Below are positions 1 through 6,278 of a DNA stretch of 15,520 nt, piece after piece. The translations under genes were made by a program, and so were the position numbers. The DNA is from Lachnospiraceae bacterium (GTDB lineage: Bacteria; Bacillota; Clostridia; Lachnospirales; Lachnospiraceae). Each line of letters begins with the position of its first letter. The stretch's first letter is position 1. The stretch covers positions 1 through 15,520 of the forward strand of contig VSNO01000115.1 of the NCBI GenBank assembly GCA_009774375.1, read 5' to 3'. The notes below the pieces were generated by a model that searched no databases, was not told the DNA's origin, and saw only the letters and a list, made by a program, of their open reading frames with translations.

Positions 1-706
1 CTGATCTCGAAAATCTTCTGAATGAATCGGCGATACAGGCCGCCAAAGAAAACCGTTCCTTATCAAGCAGGATGACATCAGAAGATCCTTTATCAAGGTG
101 GGGATCGGTGCGGAGAAGAAGAGCCGCATCATATCCGAGAAGGAGAAGAAGATCACGGCGTATCACGAGGCGGGTCATGCGATCCTGTTCCATGTGCTTC
201 CCGATGTGGGGCCGGTCTACACAGTGTCGATCATACCGACGGGACTTGGCGCCGCGGGGTATACGATGCCGCTTCCCGAGCGGGATGAGATGTTCAATAC
301 AAAGGGCAGGATGCTGCAGGACATCATGGTATCGCTTGGCGGGCGGATCGCGGAGGAGATCATCTTTGACGATGTGACGACTGGGGCATCGAGCGATATC
401 AAGAAGGCGACCAAGGTGGCGAGAGCCATGGTGACGAAGTACGGTTTTTCCGACAACATCGGCGTCATCAACTATGACGAGGATGACAACGAAGTGTTCA
501 TCGGGCGCGATCTGGCACACACGAGAAGCCATTCTGAGGCGGTGGCGGGCGAGATCGATATCGAGGTGAAGGCGATCGTGGACGACTGCTACAGGAAGGC
601 AAAGGATATCATCATGAAAAATGAGGGCGTACTTCATGCCTGCGCGGAGCTTCTGCTGGAGAAGGAGAAGATCGGCAGGGACGAGTTTGAGGCGCTGTTT
701 GCATAA
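1..706 (+). pseudogene. ftsH: FtsH C-terminal part (M41 zinc metalloprotease), apparent frameshift
   Basis: FtsH is the membrane-anchored hexameric AAA+ protease that degrades misfolded membrane and some soluble proteins. Only the C-terminal portion lies in the window. From base 98 an open frame of about 200 residues runs to TAA at 704-706. It carries the zinc motif HEAGH (in AYHEAGHAILFH), the helix SLGGRIAEEIIFDD with the acidic third-ligand region, TTGASSDIKKAT, and a typical end EKEKIGRDEFEALF. Bases 3-56 encode DLENLLNESAIQAAKENR, the FtsH segment that normally lies directly upstream, but in a different frame. The join between bases 57 and 62 lacks one base compared with the expected frame (RSFIKQDDIRRSFIKVGIGAEKK). 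If real, the protein would lose the whole protease domain. Because both halves are otherwise well preserved, either a sequencing or assembly error or a very recent mutation is possible. The family assignment is very sure; the pseudogene status is not. Confidence 0.85.
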
Positions 707-745
707 TAGATCAGGCAGGCGGTTTATCCGCCTGCCTGATCTATT
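705..745. terminator. Bidirectional intrinsic terminator between ftsH and the converging M56 gene
   Basis: A perfect 16-bp inverted repeat (TAGATCAGGCAGGCGG, 707-722, pairing with 728-743) with a TTTAT loop begins directly after the ftsH stop codon. Two further A-T pairs extend it to 705-745. The other end lies 4 bases from the stop codon of the minus-strand M56 gene at 750. The T tract is short on both sides, so termination would depend mainly on the very stable stem. Its position between two convergent genes makes a shared terminator the simplest reading. Confidence 0.8.
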
Positions 746-749
746 TGCG

Positions 750-2966
750 TCAGTCCGTCTTCTGCAGTGCTTTGTCAAGCTTCGCTGTAGTGCGCTCGTC
801 CAGATAGGGAGAGAGCTCGTCATACATGGTGTAGGTCAGTGTGCCGCCCCTGTCTATGTAAAAGGTCAGACACGCGTCGATCTCGCTGCTGTCCAGATAG
901 AAGATGTTTTCTGAGAAGACTTCGTAAAAATCCTCCTCAGGGAGCTGCATGAGCACTTCCGCCCGGTATCCGTCTTCCAGGTAGGGCATGATCGCTGAGA
1001 CGGCGTCTGCACTCAGGGGGGAGATGGTCCTGTCCCGGAGTGCGTCGGTCAGATATCTGCCTGACAGTGCGTCGTCGGAGTAGATGAGGAAGGCACAGAG
1101 TTCATCGTCAGTGAAGGAGGTTTGGCTGGTCAGCAGGATATGGAACAGTTCGCTGGCGTCCTCCTCGTCCACATCGTATAATGCGTTGATGATCTGCTCT
1201 TTCTCGGCGGGCGCAAGTCCGTTTTTTACCTGATAGACGTATTCTTTGGCCTCGGAAAAGAATACGTTTACAAAGTCTGATCGTACGATGTCGGAATAAT
1301 CAAGTTTGATATGCGCGACCTTTCCGCCCTGTCCCACCATCTTGAGGACATTCCGGCCCTTTTTCATCGTGACAGTTGAGGTCGTGTCCGCACCGGTATC
1401 GTTCAGGGTCACGACGCTGTTGTCCGGTGCGACATGAATGATCTTGAATTTTCCCTCCTGGATCTCAAAGGAGGAGCTTATCTGTACATCGATATCGCGG
1501 TCTGCGTAGGCGATGACGAATGAATCCGAACCGAATAAGACAAAACTCGTCGCCAGAAAACTCTGTTCACCTCCCGAGCAGACAGAGGCGTACCATGTAT
1601 CCGAAATGTCTTTTCCGGCGAGCATCTCGTCATTGTCGTAGACTTTCCATGCATCGCTGGAACGGTCGGGCTTTAAACTGTCAGAGTAACTCCATGGTGT
1701 GTCGGAATCGCCGGAGCTGCCTGCAGATCTGACCGAATTGGAGTTGTCGGCAGAGCTGTCTACGAAATCAGTGTGCGGATTCCTGCCGGGATCACTTCCT
1801 GCGATCCATACCGGGCTGCACGCGGATAATGTCAGCATGGCCGCGAGCACGCATGCGGAGAGTGCGATCCGGAAGCGTGTGGATCTTTTGTAGCGCAGAA
1901 TGCCGTCTAGGCGTTTCTGCAAATCCTTCCTGTTCTCCAGCAGCGTGGTGGAGAATGCGTTCTGCCTGCAGGAGAGCTGCTGTTCGGCGGTATCTAACAG
2001 GAGGTTTCCGTACAGCTGTCTGCCATACGCTGTGAGCTCCGGGAGTACTGCCTCGTCGCAGGAGAGCTCGCAGTCCTTGCTGATCTGCCTGCCGATGAGA
2101 TGCAGGGCCGGGTTGAACCAGTGAACGCAGAGCAGCAATTCATACACCCATTTGTACAGCAGATCTCTTCGCGCTACATGGATCAGCTCGTGGTGAAGGA
2201 TCAGCTGTAACTGCTCCCTGCTGTAGGAGCCGCATCGGATCTGGCTGTCTGACATGCAGGAAGTCACGGCTGCATCACCGCAGGAGATGGTTTTCGGAAG
2301 GAAGATCACAGGTTTCCGGAGTCCGATCGTCATGGGGCTGTGCACGGAAGCGCTCTCGCAGACAGCAGGTACTTTTGAGATCTGCAGTCTGGAGCAGAAC
2401 ACGTTCTCCTGGATCAGGATCTGGCTGTCGCAGATGCGCGCGCAGCTTTTTTTGAGTCCTTTCTGAAAGCGGAAGTAGCGCAGGAGCTTTACCAGGAGCG
2501 TCAGAACAGCACCGAGAAGCCATATATATGCGGCGACAGTCCACATGCCTGCCTTCACGCGGTCAATCTGTTTTTCGTTTTCACGCTGGATCATGCTGTC
2601 GGTCTGTGCCAGATTATCGCTGTCTGGGATCGAACTGTCAGAACGTGTCAGCATATCGCCGTCTGAAATTGCACTGTCAGGCTGTGCCAGTCTGCCATTG
2701 TTTCGAATCATGTTGTCGGACTCTGCCATAGTGTTATGTGTGCTGGCAGGGGCATGGATATTCGGCAGTCCCGGAAAACCGGCTTCAAAGTGAAACGGGA
2801 TCAGCAGCCGTGCGACGACGAGCAGCCAGATATAATAATTCCACTTTTTCGAAAAGTATCTTCCTGTCAGGGGACGCACGACCGCGATCAGGATTCCGGT
2901 CAAAGCCCCGGATAGGGACAGGGACAGCACGACTGAAAACAGCTGTCCGGTTATAAATTCATGCAT
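750..2966 (-). CDS. M56 family (BlaR1/MecR1-like) membrane metalloprotease with large extracytoplasmic domain
   Basis: Predicted sensor/antirepressor protease of 738 residues. Family members sense an outside ligand and, through a cytoplasmic zinc protease domain, trigger destruction of the partner BlaI repressor. Visible layout: membrane segments at about 7-31, 42-58, 142-162 and 364-382, with the protease domain between the third and fourth. The zinc motif is H259-E260-L-I-H263 and the downstream CELSCDE motif supplies the likely third ligand E300. The outside domain (about 384-738) has no SxxK/KTG penicillin-binding motif. It opens with an Asp/Ser-rich linker, then a predicted beta-rich part (about 450-560) and a helical, acidic tail, so the ligand is unknown. 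The loop between segments 2 and 3 holds four 13-residue repeats. The fourth membrane segment ends in a lipobox-like LSAC (380-383). The start is set by GGAGGG six bases before ATG. It lies 28 bases downstream of the blaI-type gene and is probably cotranscribed with it. Length exceeds the roughly 580-600 residues of classical BlaR1. Confidence 0.88.
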   Translation of the reverse strand: MHEFITGQLFSVVLSLSLSGALTGILIAVVRPLTGRYFSKKWNYYIWLLVVARLLIPFHFEAGFPGLPNIHAPASTHNTMAESDNMIRNNGRLAQPDSAISDGDMLTRSDSSIPDSDNLAQTDSMIQRENEKQIDRVKAGMWTVAAYIWLLGAVLTLLVKLLRYFRFQKGLKKSCARICDSQILIQENVFCSRLQISKVPAVCESASVHSPMTIGLRKPVIFLPKTISCGDAAVTSCMSDSQIRCGSYSREQLQLILHHELIHVARRDLLYKWVYELLLCVHWFNPALHLIGRQISKDCELSCDEAVLPELTAYGRQLYGNLLLDTAEQQLSCRQNAFSTTLLENRKDLQKRLDGILRYKRSTRFRIALSACVLAAMLTLSACSPVWIAGSDPGRNPHTDFVDSSADNSNSVRSAGSSGDSDTPWSYSDSLKPDRSSDAWKVYDNDEMLAGKDISDTWYASVCSGGEQSFLATSFVLFGSDSFVIAYADRDIDVQISSSFEIQEGKFKIIHVAPDNSVVTLNDTGADTTSTVTMKKGRNVLKMVGQGGKVAHIKLDYSDIVRSDFVNVFFSEAKEYVYQVKNGLAPAEKEQIINALYDVDEEDASELFHILLTSQTSFTDDELCAFLIYSDDALSGRYLTDALRDRTISPLSADAVSAIMPYLEDGYRAEVLMQLPEEDFYEVFSENIFYLDSSEIDACLTFYIDRGGTLTYTMYDELSPYLDERTTAKLDKALQKTD
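2568..2723 (-). repeat. Four tandem degenerate 39-bp (13-residue) repeats inside the M56 gene
   Basis: Residues 82-133 of the M56 protein read as four consecutive 13-residue units: ESDNMIRNNGRLA, QPDSAISDGDMLT, RSDSSIPDSDNLA and QTDSMIQRENEKQ. The shared pattern is x-x-D-S-x-I-x-D-x-D-x-L-x, best kept in units 2 and 3 and decayed at both ends. The array lies in the extracytoplasmic loop between membrane segments 2 and 3. The DNA copies are also visibly related (repeated ctgtc, tcgctgtc and tgtgccag words). Confidence 0.75.
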
Positions 2967-2994
2967 AGCAATCCCTCCATTTGAAGATCAGGAT

Positions 2995-3366
2995 TCATAG
3001 GTTCTGGTTAAAGTAATCCCGGAGCTCCTTGATGTCCTTTTTGGTCAGGGCATCGCTGTCAACCAGTGCTGCCGCCAGATTTTTGGAGCTCCCTTTAAAA
3101 AATTTTTCGATAAAATTTTTCGTCTCTGTGCGGATGTATTCTTCACGTGCGATACAGGGTGTATAATAGAAAACTTCGCGCTTTTCCTGCAGGAGCGCGC
3201 CTTTCTTCACAAGACGCTGGATCAGTGTCAGGACGGTGGTGCGCTCCCAGTCTTTGTGATCGTTCAGGGCGTTGCGGATCTCTCCTGCATTCAGCGCGCT
3301 TCCCGCTGACCAGAGGACTTCGAGGATCGCAAGCTCCGAGTCCGATACGGTTAATTTTGGTTTCAT
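2995..3366 (-). CDS. BlaI/MecI/CopY-family repressor (first copy)
   Basis: Winged-helix transcriptional repressor of 123 residues, the normal family length. The N-terminal DNA-binding domain covers about residues 5-70: SDSELAILEVLWS, recognition-helix region WERTTVLTLIQRLVKKG, and the wing EKREVFYYTP. The C-terminal dimerisation helices cover about 74-120. Aligning with S. aureus BlaI from memory, the protease-sensitive site (Asn-Phe there) falls at about A100-L101 in KNLAAALVDS. It is the first gene of a two-gene unit with the M56 protease, which should be its antirepressor. GGAGG lies upstream of ATG at 3366. Two TAC-N4-GTA dyads in the upstream region are the likely binding sites, implying autoregulation. 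No beta-lactamase gene is adjacent, so the wider target set is unknown. Confidence 0.92.
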   Translation of the reverse strand: MKPKLTVSDSELAILEVLWSAGSALNAGEIRNALNDHKDWERTTVLTLIQRLVKKGALLQEKREVFYYTPCIAREEYIRTETKNFIEKFFKGSSKNLAAALVDSDALTKKDIKELRDYFNQNL

Positions 3367-3459
3367 ATGAATCCTCCATTCTGTCGATATGATATGTCTA
3401 CAAGCAGCTTTGAAATATTTTTGGAAATGAATCGCCCCTGCACTTAAAAGAATATAGGA

Positions 3460-3510
3460 GACTACTTATGTAGACAATTATAGTTTACAATAGTAGACAG
3501 CAATTGTCAA
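3460..3510 (-). promoter_or_regulatory. Promoter and two BlaI-type operators of the minus-strand blaI-M56 unit
   Basis: Read on the minus strand, TTGACA (3510-3505) is followed after 17 bases by TAAACT (3487-3482), a plausible -35/-10 pair; an alternative -10, TATAAT, lies at 3482-3477. Two dyads sit here: GTTTACAATAGTAGAC at 3483-3498, overlapping the spacer and -10, and GACTACTTATGTAGAC at 3460-3475, just downstream. Both have the TAC-N4-GTA core known for BlaI/MecI/CopR operators. A single half-site GTCTAC remains at 3396-3401. The predicted leader is about 100 bases long. Confidence 0.65.
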
Positions 3511-3568
3511 GAGGGAAAATGGAGTTTGTGTATGATCATAAAGTTGAGGTGTTGATCGGAATGTTCTG

Positions 3569-3622
3569 TTGACTGCAGGTACAAAAACGTGTATACTTAT
3601 AATGACTACAAATATATAGTCA
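3569..3622 (+). promoter_or_regulatory. Promoter and operator of the second blaI-M56 pair
   Basis: TTGACT (3569-3574), a 17-bp spacer and TATACT (3592-3597) form a good sigma-A-type promoter. Five bases after the -10, at 3603-3622, is the dyad TGACTACA-AATA-TATAGTCA. It differs by one base in an arm from the perfect palindrome found at the promoter of the secreted-protein operon and occupies the same position relative to its -10. A repressor bound here would cover the transcription start, so autoregulation by the following BlaI-like gene is expected. Confidence 0.75.
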
Positions 3623-3646
3623 ATAATAATAGGAGATGAGGACAAA

Positions 3647-4027
3647 ATGGAAAAAGGGAATAAAGGTGTGAGAAATTATTCTATGTCAGATGCGGAAAGC
3701 GAGGTTATGGAAAAGCTGTGGGAGCAGACGGAGAGTATCAGGCAGTCCGCATTGCTCGCCCTCTTCGTGGAGGATGGCAAAGAGTGGAAAAGGCAGACCC
3801 TCAATACCTTTTTGGAGAGACTGGAGAAAAAGGGGCTGGTAGAAAGGGAAAACAGAATGGTAAAAGCCGCATACAGCAAGGAAGAATATCATCTCATGCA
3901 GATGAAAGAGTCCATTGATTCGATGTATGGCGGAAAGCTGAGTAATTTTGTAGCGGCTTTTGCAAAGAAGAATACAATCGATAAAAAAGAGGCGGAAGCT
4001 TTAATAAACATATTGGATCATTTTTGA
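3647..4027 (+). CDS. BlaI/MecI/CopY-family repressor (second copy)
   Basis: A 126-residue winged-helix repressor. The DNA-binding part spans about residues 11-77 (MSDAESEVMEKLWEQ, KRQTLNTFLERLEKKGLVERE). The C-terminal part, MYGGKLSNFVAAFAKKN followed by IDKKEAEALINIL, lines up with the end of S. aureus BlaI (recalled), placing the likely cleavage point at A104-F105. It has a strong ribosome binding site (AGGAGATGAGG) and ends 15 bases before the M56 gene, so the two are one transcript. It is divergent from and clearly distinct in sequence from the first BlaI. The palindromes upstream of itself and of the secreted-protein operon make it the probable local regulator of bases 3600-9300. Confidence 0.92.
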   Translation: MEKGNKGVRNYSMSDAESEVMEKLWEQTESIRQSALLALFVEDGKEWKRQTLNTFLERLEKKGLVERENRMVKAAYSKEEYHLMQMKESIDSMYGGKLSNFVAAFAKKNTIDKKEAEALINILDHF

Positions 4028-4042
4028 ATATAAGGAGCGGTT

Positions 4043-5404
4043 ATGGAATATCTGTTGGTCATGTCTTTATCAGGGACAACGTCGGCTTGCAGCTGCATAT
4101 TGCTCAGATATCTGATGAAGGGCGGGATTCCCGCGGGAATGCAGTATCTCCTGCTCAGGATCTCTGTCCTGTATTACCTGATACCGCTGCCGTTTCTCAG
4201 GAAGTGGTATCAGGATATTCTGGTGAATCTCATCGGGTTCAGACTCATAAAAGACGGGGATATCAATATATTTGGACGCAGGTCGTATCGTATCGCGTAT
4301 GTAGATGGTTTGGTATATATCAATCATCATATGAAAATACAGATGGCAGTGGTAACGGTGTGGGTGCTTGTGGCGGTCTTCTTCTTACTGACGGAGTTAT
4401 ATCATTACATTGAGACAAAGAAATCCGTTACAGGTTGTACCAATAATATAAATATGAAACAGGAGGTGGTAGAGGTTGGGAGAAGAATAGGACCGTGCAG
4501 AATGACGCAGGAGGTTAGGGTATATTATACATTGCATGACTGGGCGAATGTGACCTTTGGCTTGTTCCGGCCTGTGATACTATGTGCTGCAGCTGCAGAG
4601 AGTCCGGAAGCGGAGATGGTGTTAAATCATGAAATAGCCCATATCAGAAGGTTTGACGTATTTTGGAAGATACTGCTCAGACTGGCAGTGATCCTGCACT
4701 GGTGGAATCCGGCAGTATGGCTGGTCTGCCGCGACTTTGAACGGGCATGCGAGTGCTCATGTGATGATATGGCATTGCATGGGAAGGCAAAGGAAGAGGT
4801 CAAAGCATATATGCGCCTCCTTATCAGCGAAGCGAGCGGGGGCAGAGGGGAAGAAGCGGGGCGCATGCGCTGGGGAATGAATTTCAAAGGGGAAATGAAA
4901 AGATTATCAGAAAGGATGGAGAATGCAATGAACAGGAAAAAATGCAGCAAGGCAGCAGTATGGATCACGGCGGTATTGGTTACGATGGTAAATTCCATTA
5001 CGGTATTTGCCTATCCGGAGATCAATACGGTGAGCGGTGAATGGGAGTCCGTTGAAGAGGCTGAGGAATTTATCAATAATCCGGGTATGTTTATCACGGA
5101 TGGTGCGGATGAGGAAGAACGGAAAAAAGATATTGCATATGAGTACGTAAATATGGAGATTAGATATGAAAAACAGTTTATGGATGAGAATGGGAATATC
5201 TATCAGGCAAAAGACGATATGGGGGCGTCTGGCTATGGGAATTGCAGCCATGAATATGTTTCCGGTACATATACTGAACATAAAAAGAGCCCTGATGGAA
5301 GTTGTACGGTCACTCAGTATTCCGCTCAGAGATGCAGTAAATGTGGAGATGTGAAGAAAGGGAATGAATTGGCAGTATTTAAATTTAATGCATGTCCGCA
5401 TTAG
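4043..5404 (+). CDS. M56 family (BlaR1-like) membrane metalloprotease with Cys/His-rich sensor tail
   Basis: A 453-residue predicted antirepressor protease. Membrane segments lie at about 4-22, 34-51, 98-118 and 304-324. The cytoplasmic protease domain between the last two holds H196-E-I-A-H200 and a CECSCDD motif (236-242) with E237 as likely third zinc ligand. The outside tail (about 325-453) is short and carries C401-x-H403, C421, C431-x-x-C434 and C451-x-H453, compatible with a small metal-binding or disulfide-stabilised module. No penicillin-binding motif is seen, so the signal is not obviously a beta-lactam. The start is supported by AAGGAG eight bases upstream. Expected role: on sensing a signal it cleaves or triggers cleavage of the BlaI encoded just upstream. 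The end of segment 4 and the following residues (FAYPEINTVSGEW) resemble the signal-peptide end and N-terminus of the secreted protein encoded next (FAFAADANQGSVSGGW). No convincing terminator follows the gene. Confidence 0.88.
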   Translation: MEYLLVMSLSGTTSACSCILLRYLMKGGIPAGMQYLLLRISVLYYLIPLPFLRKWYQDILVNLIGFRLIKDGDINIFGRRSYRIAYVDGLVYINHHMKIQMAVVTVWVLVAVFFLLTELYHYIETKKSVTGCTNNINMKQEVVEVGRRIGPCRMTQEVRVYYTLHDWANVTFGLFRPVILCAAAAESPEAEMVLNHEIAHIRRFDVFWKILLRLAVILHWWNPAVWLVCRDFERACECSCDDMALHGKAKEEVKAYMRLLISEASGGRGEEAGRMRWGMNFKGEMKRLSERMENAMNRKKCSKAAVWITAVLVTMVNSITVFAYPEINTVSGEWESVEEAEEFINNPGMFITDGADEEERKKDIAYEYVNMEIRYEKQFMDENGNIYQAKDDMGASGYGNCSHEYVSGTYTEHKKSPDGSCTVTQYSAQRCSKCGDVKKGNELAVFKFNACPH

Positions 5405-5469
5405 TCTGTATTATACTTATATCTAAATTCCAATTCTCAAAATTTTTAGGTATAAACTTAAAATAATAT

Positions 5470-5498
5470 TTGACAAAAACTGACAAAAGTGATAAGAT
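5470..5498 (+). promoter_or_regulatory. Strong promoter of the secreted-protein/ABC operon
   Basis: A consensus -35 TTGACA (5470-5475), a 17-bp spacer and -10 TAAGAT (5493-5498) predict a start near 5505, leaving a leader of about 170 bases before the ATG at 5673. The spacer begins a direct repeat of TGACAAAA (5471-5478 and 5481-5488). The -10 lies inside the left arm of the palindrome at 5492-5535. Confidence 0.75.
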
Positions 5499-5535
5499 AC
5501 ATATGACTACATAATTGTAGTCATATGTATCTTAT
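5492..5535. promoter_or_regulatory. Perfect 20-bp-arm palindrome with BlaI-type operator core
   Basis: The arms 5492-5511 and 5516-5535 are exact reverse complements, separated by TAAT. The core, TGACTACA-TAAT-TGTAGTCA (5504-5523), repeats the dyad at the second blaI promoter with the same 5-bp distance from the -10. Known BlaI-family operators use TACA/TGTA half-sites, so this is best read as the target of the BlaI encoded at 3647. It could also form a hairpin at the very 5' end of the transcript, which might stabilise the mRNA. There is no T tract, so terminator use is unlikely. Confidence 0.75.
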
Positions 5536-5672
5536 ATAATGCGAATCCATGGCAAGCAGAGTAATAAGACACATTAAGTAAAAATTCGGATAAACATTTC
5601 CGGTCAAGATTGGGGTGATTCCATTGAATGTGTCAATGTTGAATCGTATTACCAATGAAAGGGGAAAAACAT
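5536..5672 (+). other. 5' leader of the secreted-protein gene
   Basis: About 137 bases between the palindrome and the start codon hold no convincing gene. A small hairpin is visible, CATTGA (5622-5627) pairing with TCAATG (5633-5638). AAAGGGG at 5659-5665 is the ribosome binding site for ATG 5673 and would be useless for ATG 5655, which decides the start of the next gene. No riboswitch class was recognised. Confidence 0.45.
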
Positions 5673-6155
5673 ATGAAAAGAAAAATTGTAGCATTATTAA
5701 CAGCAGTAACCCTGATGGTGCCTGTAACAGGAATATTCGCATTTGCGGCAGATGCGAATCAGGGCAGCGTATCTGGAGGATGGGCTGAATTTAGTGGATA
5801 CTATATTGACGGAGTGCCGGGAACGACAGATACATATACCTCCGGGACTCCGGTTGTATCAGGATTAAAGGTCGCATCAACTTTGTATGGCATACCATCC
5901 TCGACTCCGGATAAACATACCGGAAAGCGATTGAGAAGACTGACCAGTGCGGAAGAAGTAGAATACGCAGCACATGGAGAGACGGTGTGGTTTTACAAGA
6001 AACACTATACAACTGCACAAATGGAGCTGATCGATGGGACGGTGAAGACAACAAGCGGCCGTAAGTGGGGTGATAATGCAACCGAGGCAACATCGCCATA
6101 TTATCTCCCTAAAGCGTTCGAAAACACAGAAGCCAGAACATATTGGGGAAGTTAA
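5673..6155 (+). CDS. Secreted Cys-free 160-residue protein, candidate bacteriocin (lactococcin-972-like context)
   Basis: The protein starts with a clear Sec signal peptide: MKRK, a hydrophobic run at residues 5-22, and an AxA cleavage motif giving a mature form near residue 26 (ADANQGSVSGGW). The mature part of about 135 residues has no cysteine or membrane segment. It has a Gly/Ser/Thr/Tyr-rich N-terminal half, a basic patch KRLRRL (85-90), and an aromatic end with HYTTAQMEL, SGRKWGD and TYWGS. The VSGG-W opening, the small-residue and aromatic composition, and the downstream ABC ATPase plus two permeases recall lactococcin-972-type loci, but similarity to that family is only suggestive by eye. 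The alternative is a secreted signal or sensor protein recognised by the M56 tail. It is the first gene of an operon under the palindromic operator. The upstream ATG at 5655 was set aside because AAAGGGG precedes 5673. Confidence 0.7.
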   Translation: MKRKIVALLTAVTLMVPVTGIFAFAADANQGSVSGGWAEFSGYYIDGVPGTTDTYTSGTPVVSGLKVASTLYGIPSSTPDKHTGKRLRRLTSAEEVEYAAHGETVWFYKKHYTTAQMELIDGTVKTTSGRKWGDNATEATSPYYLPKAFENTEARTYWGS

Positions 6156-6185
6156 AGCGGACTTTCAATGAATCGATAGCAGGAT

Positions 6186-6223
6186 AGCTGCGGTGTAGTA
6201 AAATTGTGTACTACACCGCAGCT
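6186..6223 (+). other. Intercistronic 15-bp perfect hairpin (attenuator or mRNA-stabilising)
   Basis: AGCTGCGGTGTAGTA (6186-6200) pairs exactly with 6209-6223 across an 8-base loop, 30 bases after the secreted-protein stop codon. It is not followed by a T tract. This is typical of a partial terminator or 3'-end protector that keeps the first gene more abundant than the transporter genes downstream, which fits a secreted product made in excess. Confidence 0.65.
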
Positions 6224-6228
6224 CTATG

Positions 6229-6278
6229 CGCAGACCCGTGCAGAGGAAATACGCCGCTAAGGCGGCACACGGGCTGCG
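6229..6278 (+). other. Second structured RNA element before the permease genes
   Basis: Nested pairing is visible: CGCAG (6229-6233) with CTGCG (6274-6278), CCCGTG (6235-6240) with CACGGG (6268-6273) around a single bulged A, and an inner hairpin GCCGC (6253-6257) with GCGGC (6262-6266). A purine-rich 12-base 5' internal loop (6241-6252) remains unpaired. The element is markedly GC-rich compared with its surroundings. I do not recognise a known riboswitch class; a cis-acting leader structure, a processing site or remnant DNA are all open. Confidence 0.45.

Noticed and set aside
1520..2956. Several plus-strand open frames opposite the first M56 gene
   Set aside because: All are Arg/Ser/Cys-rich shadows of a well-supported minus-strand gene with membrane segments and HEXXH motif.
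5655..5672. Upstream ATG for the secreted protein
   Set aside because: It would place MKGEKH before the signal peptide, and the AAAGGGG ribosome binding site lies within those codons and suits ATG 5673.
5625..5790. TTG-started small open frame preceded by GGGGTG in the leader of the secreted-protein gene
   Set aside because: It runs out of frame through the secreted-protein gene and its translation shows no protein-like pattern; the signal peptide in the other frame is far better supported.
6191..6218. GTAGTA...TACTAC in the intercistronic hairpin as another BlaI operator
   Set aside because: The half-sites are in the reverse order to the operators at 3603 and 5504, and the long perfect stem explains the bases as RNA structure.
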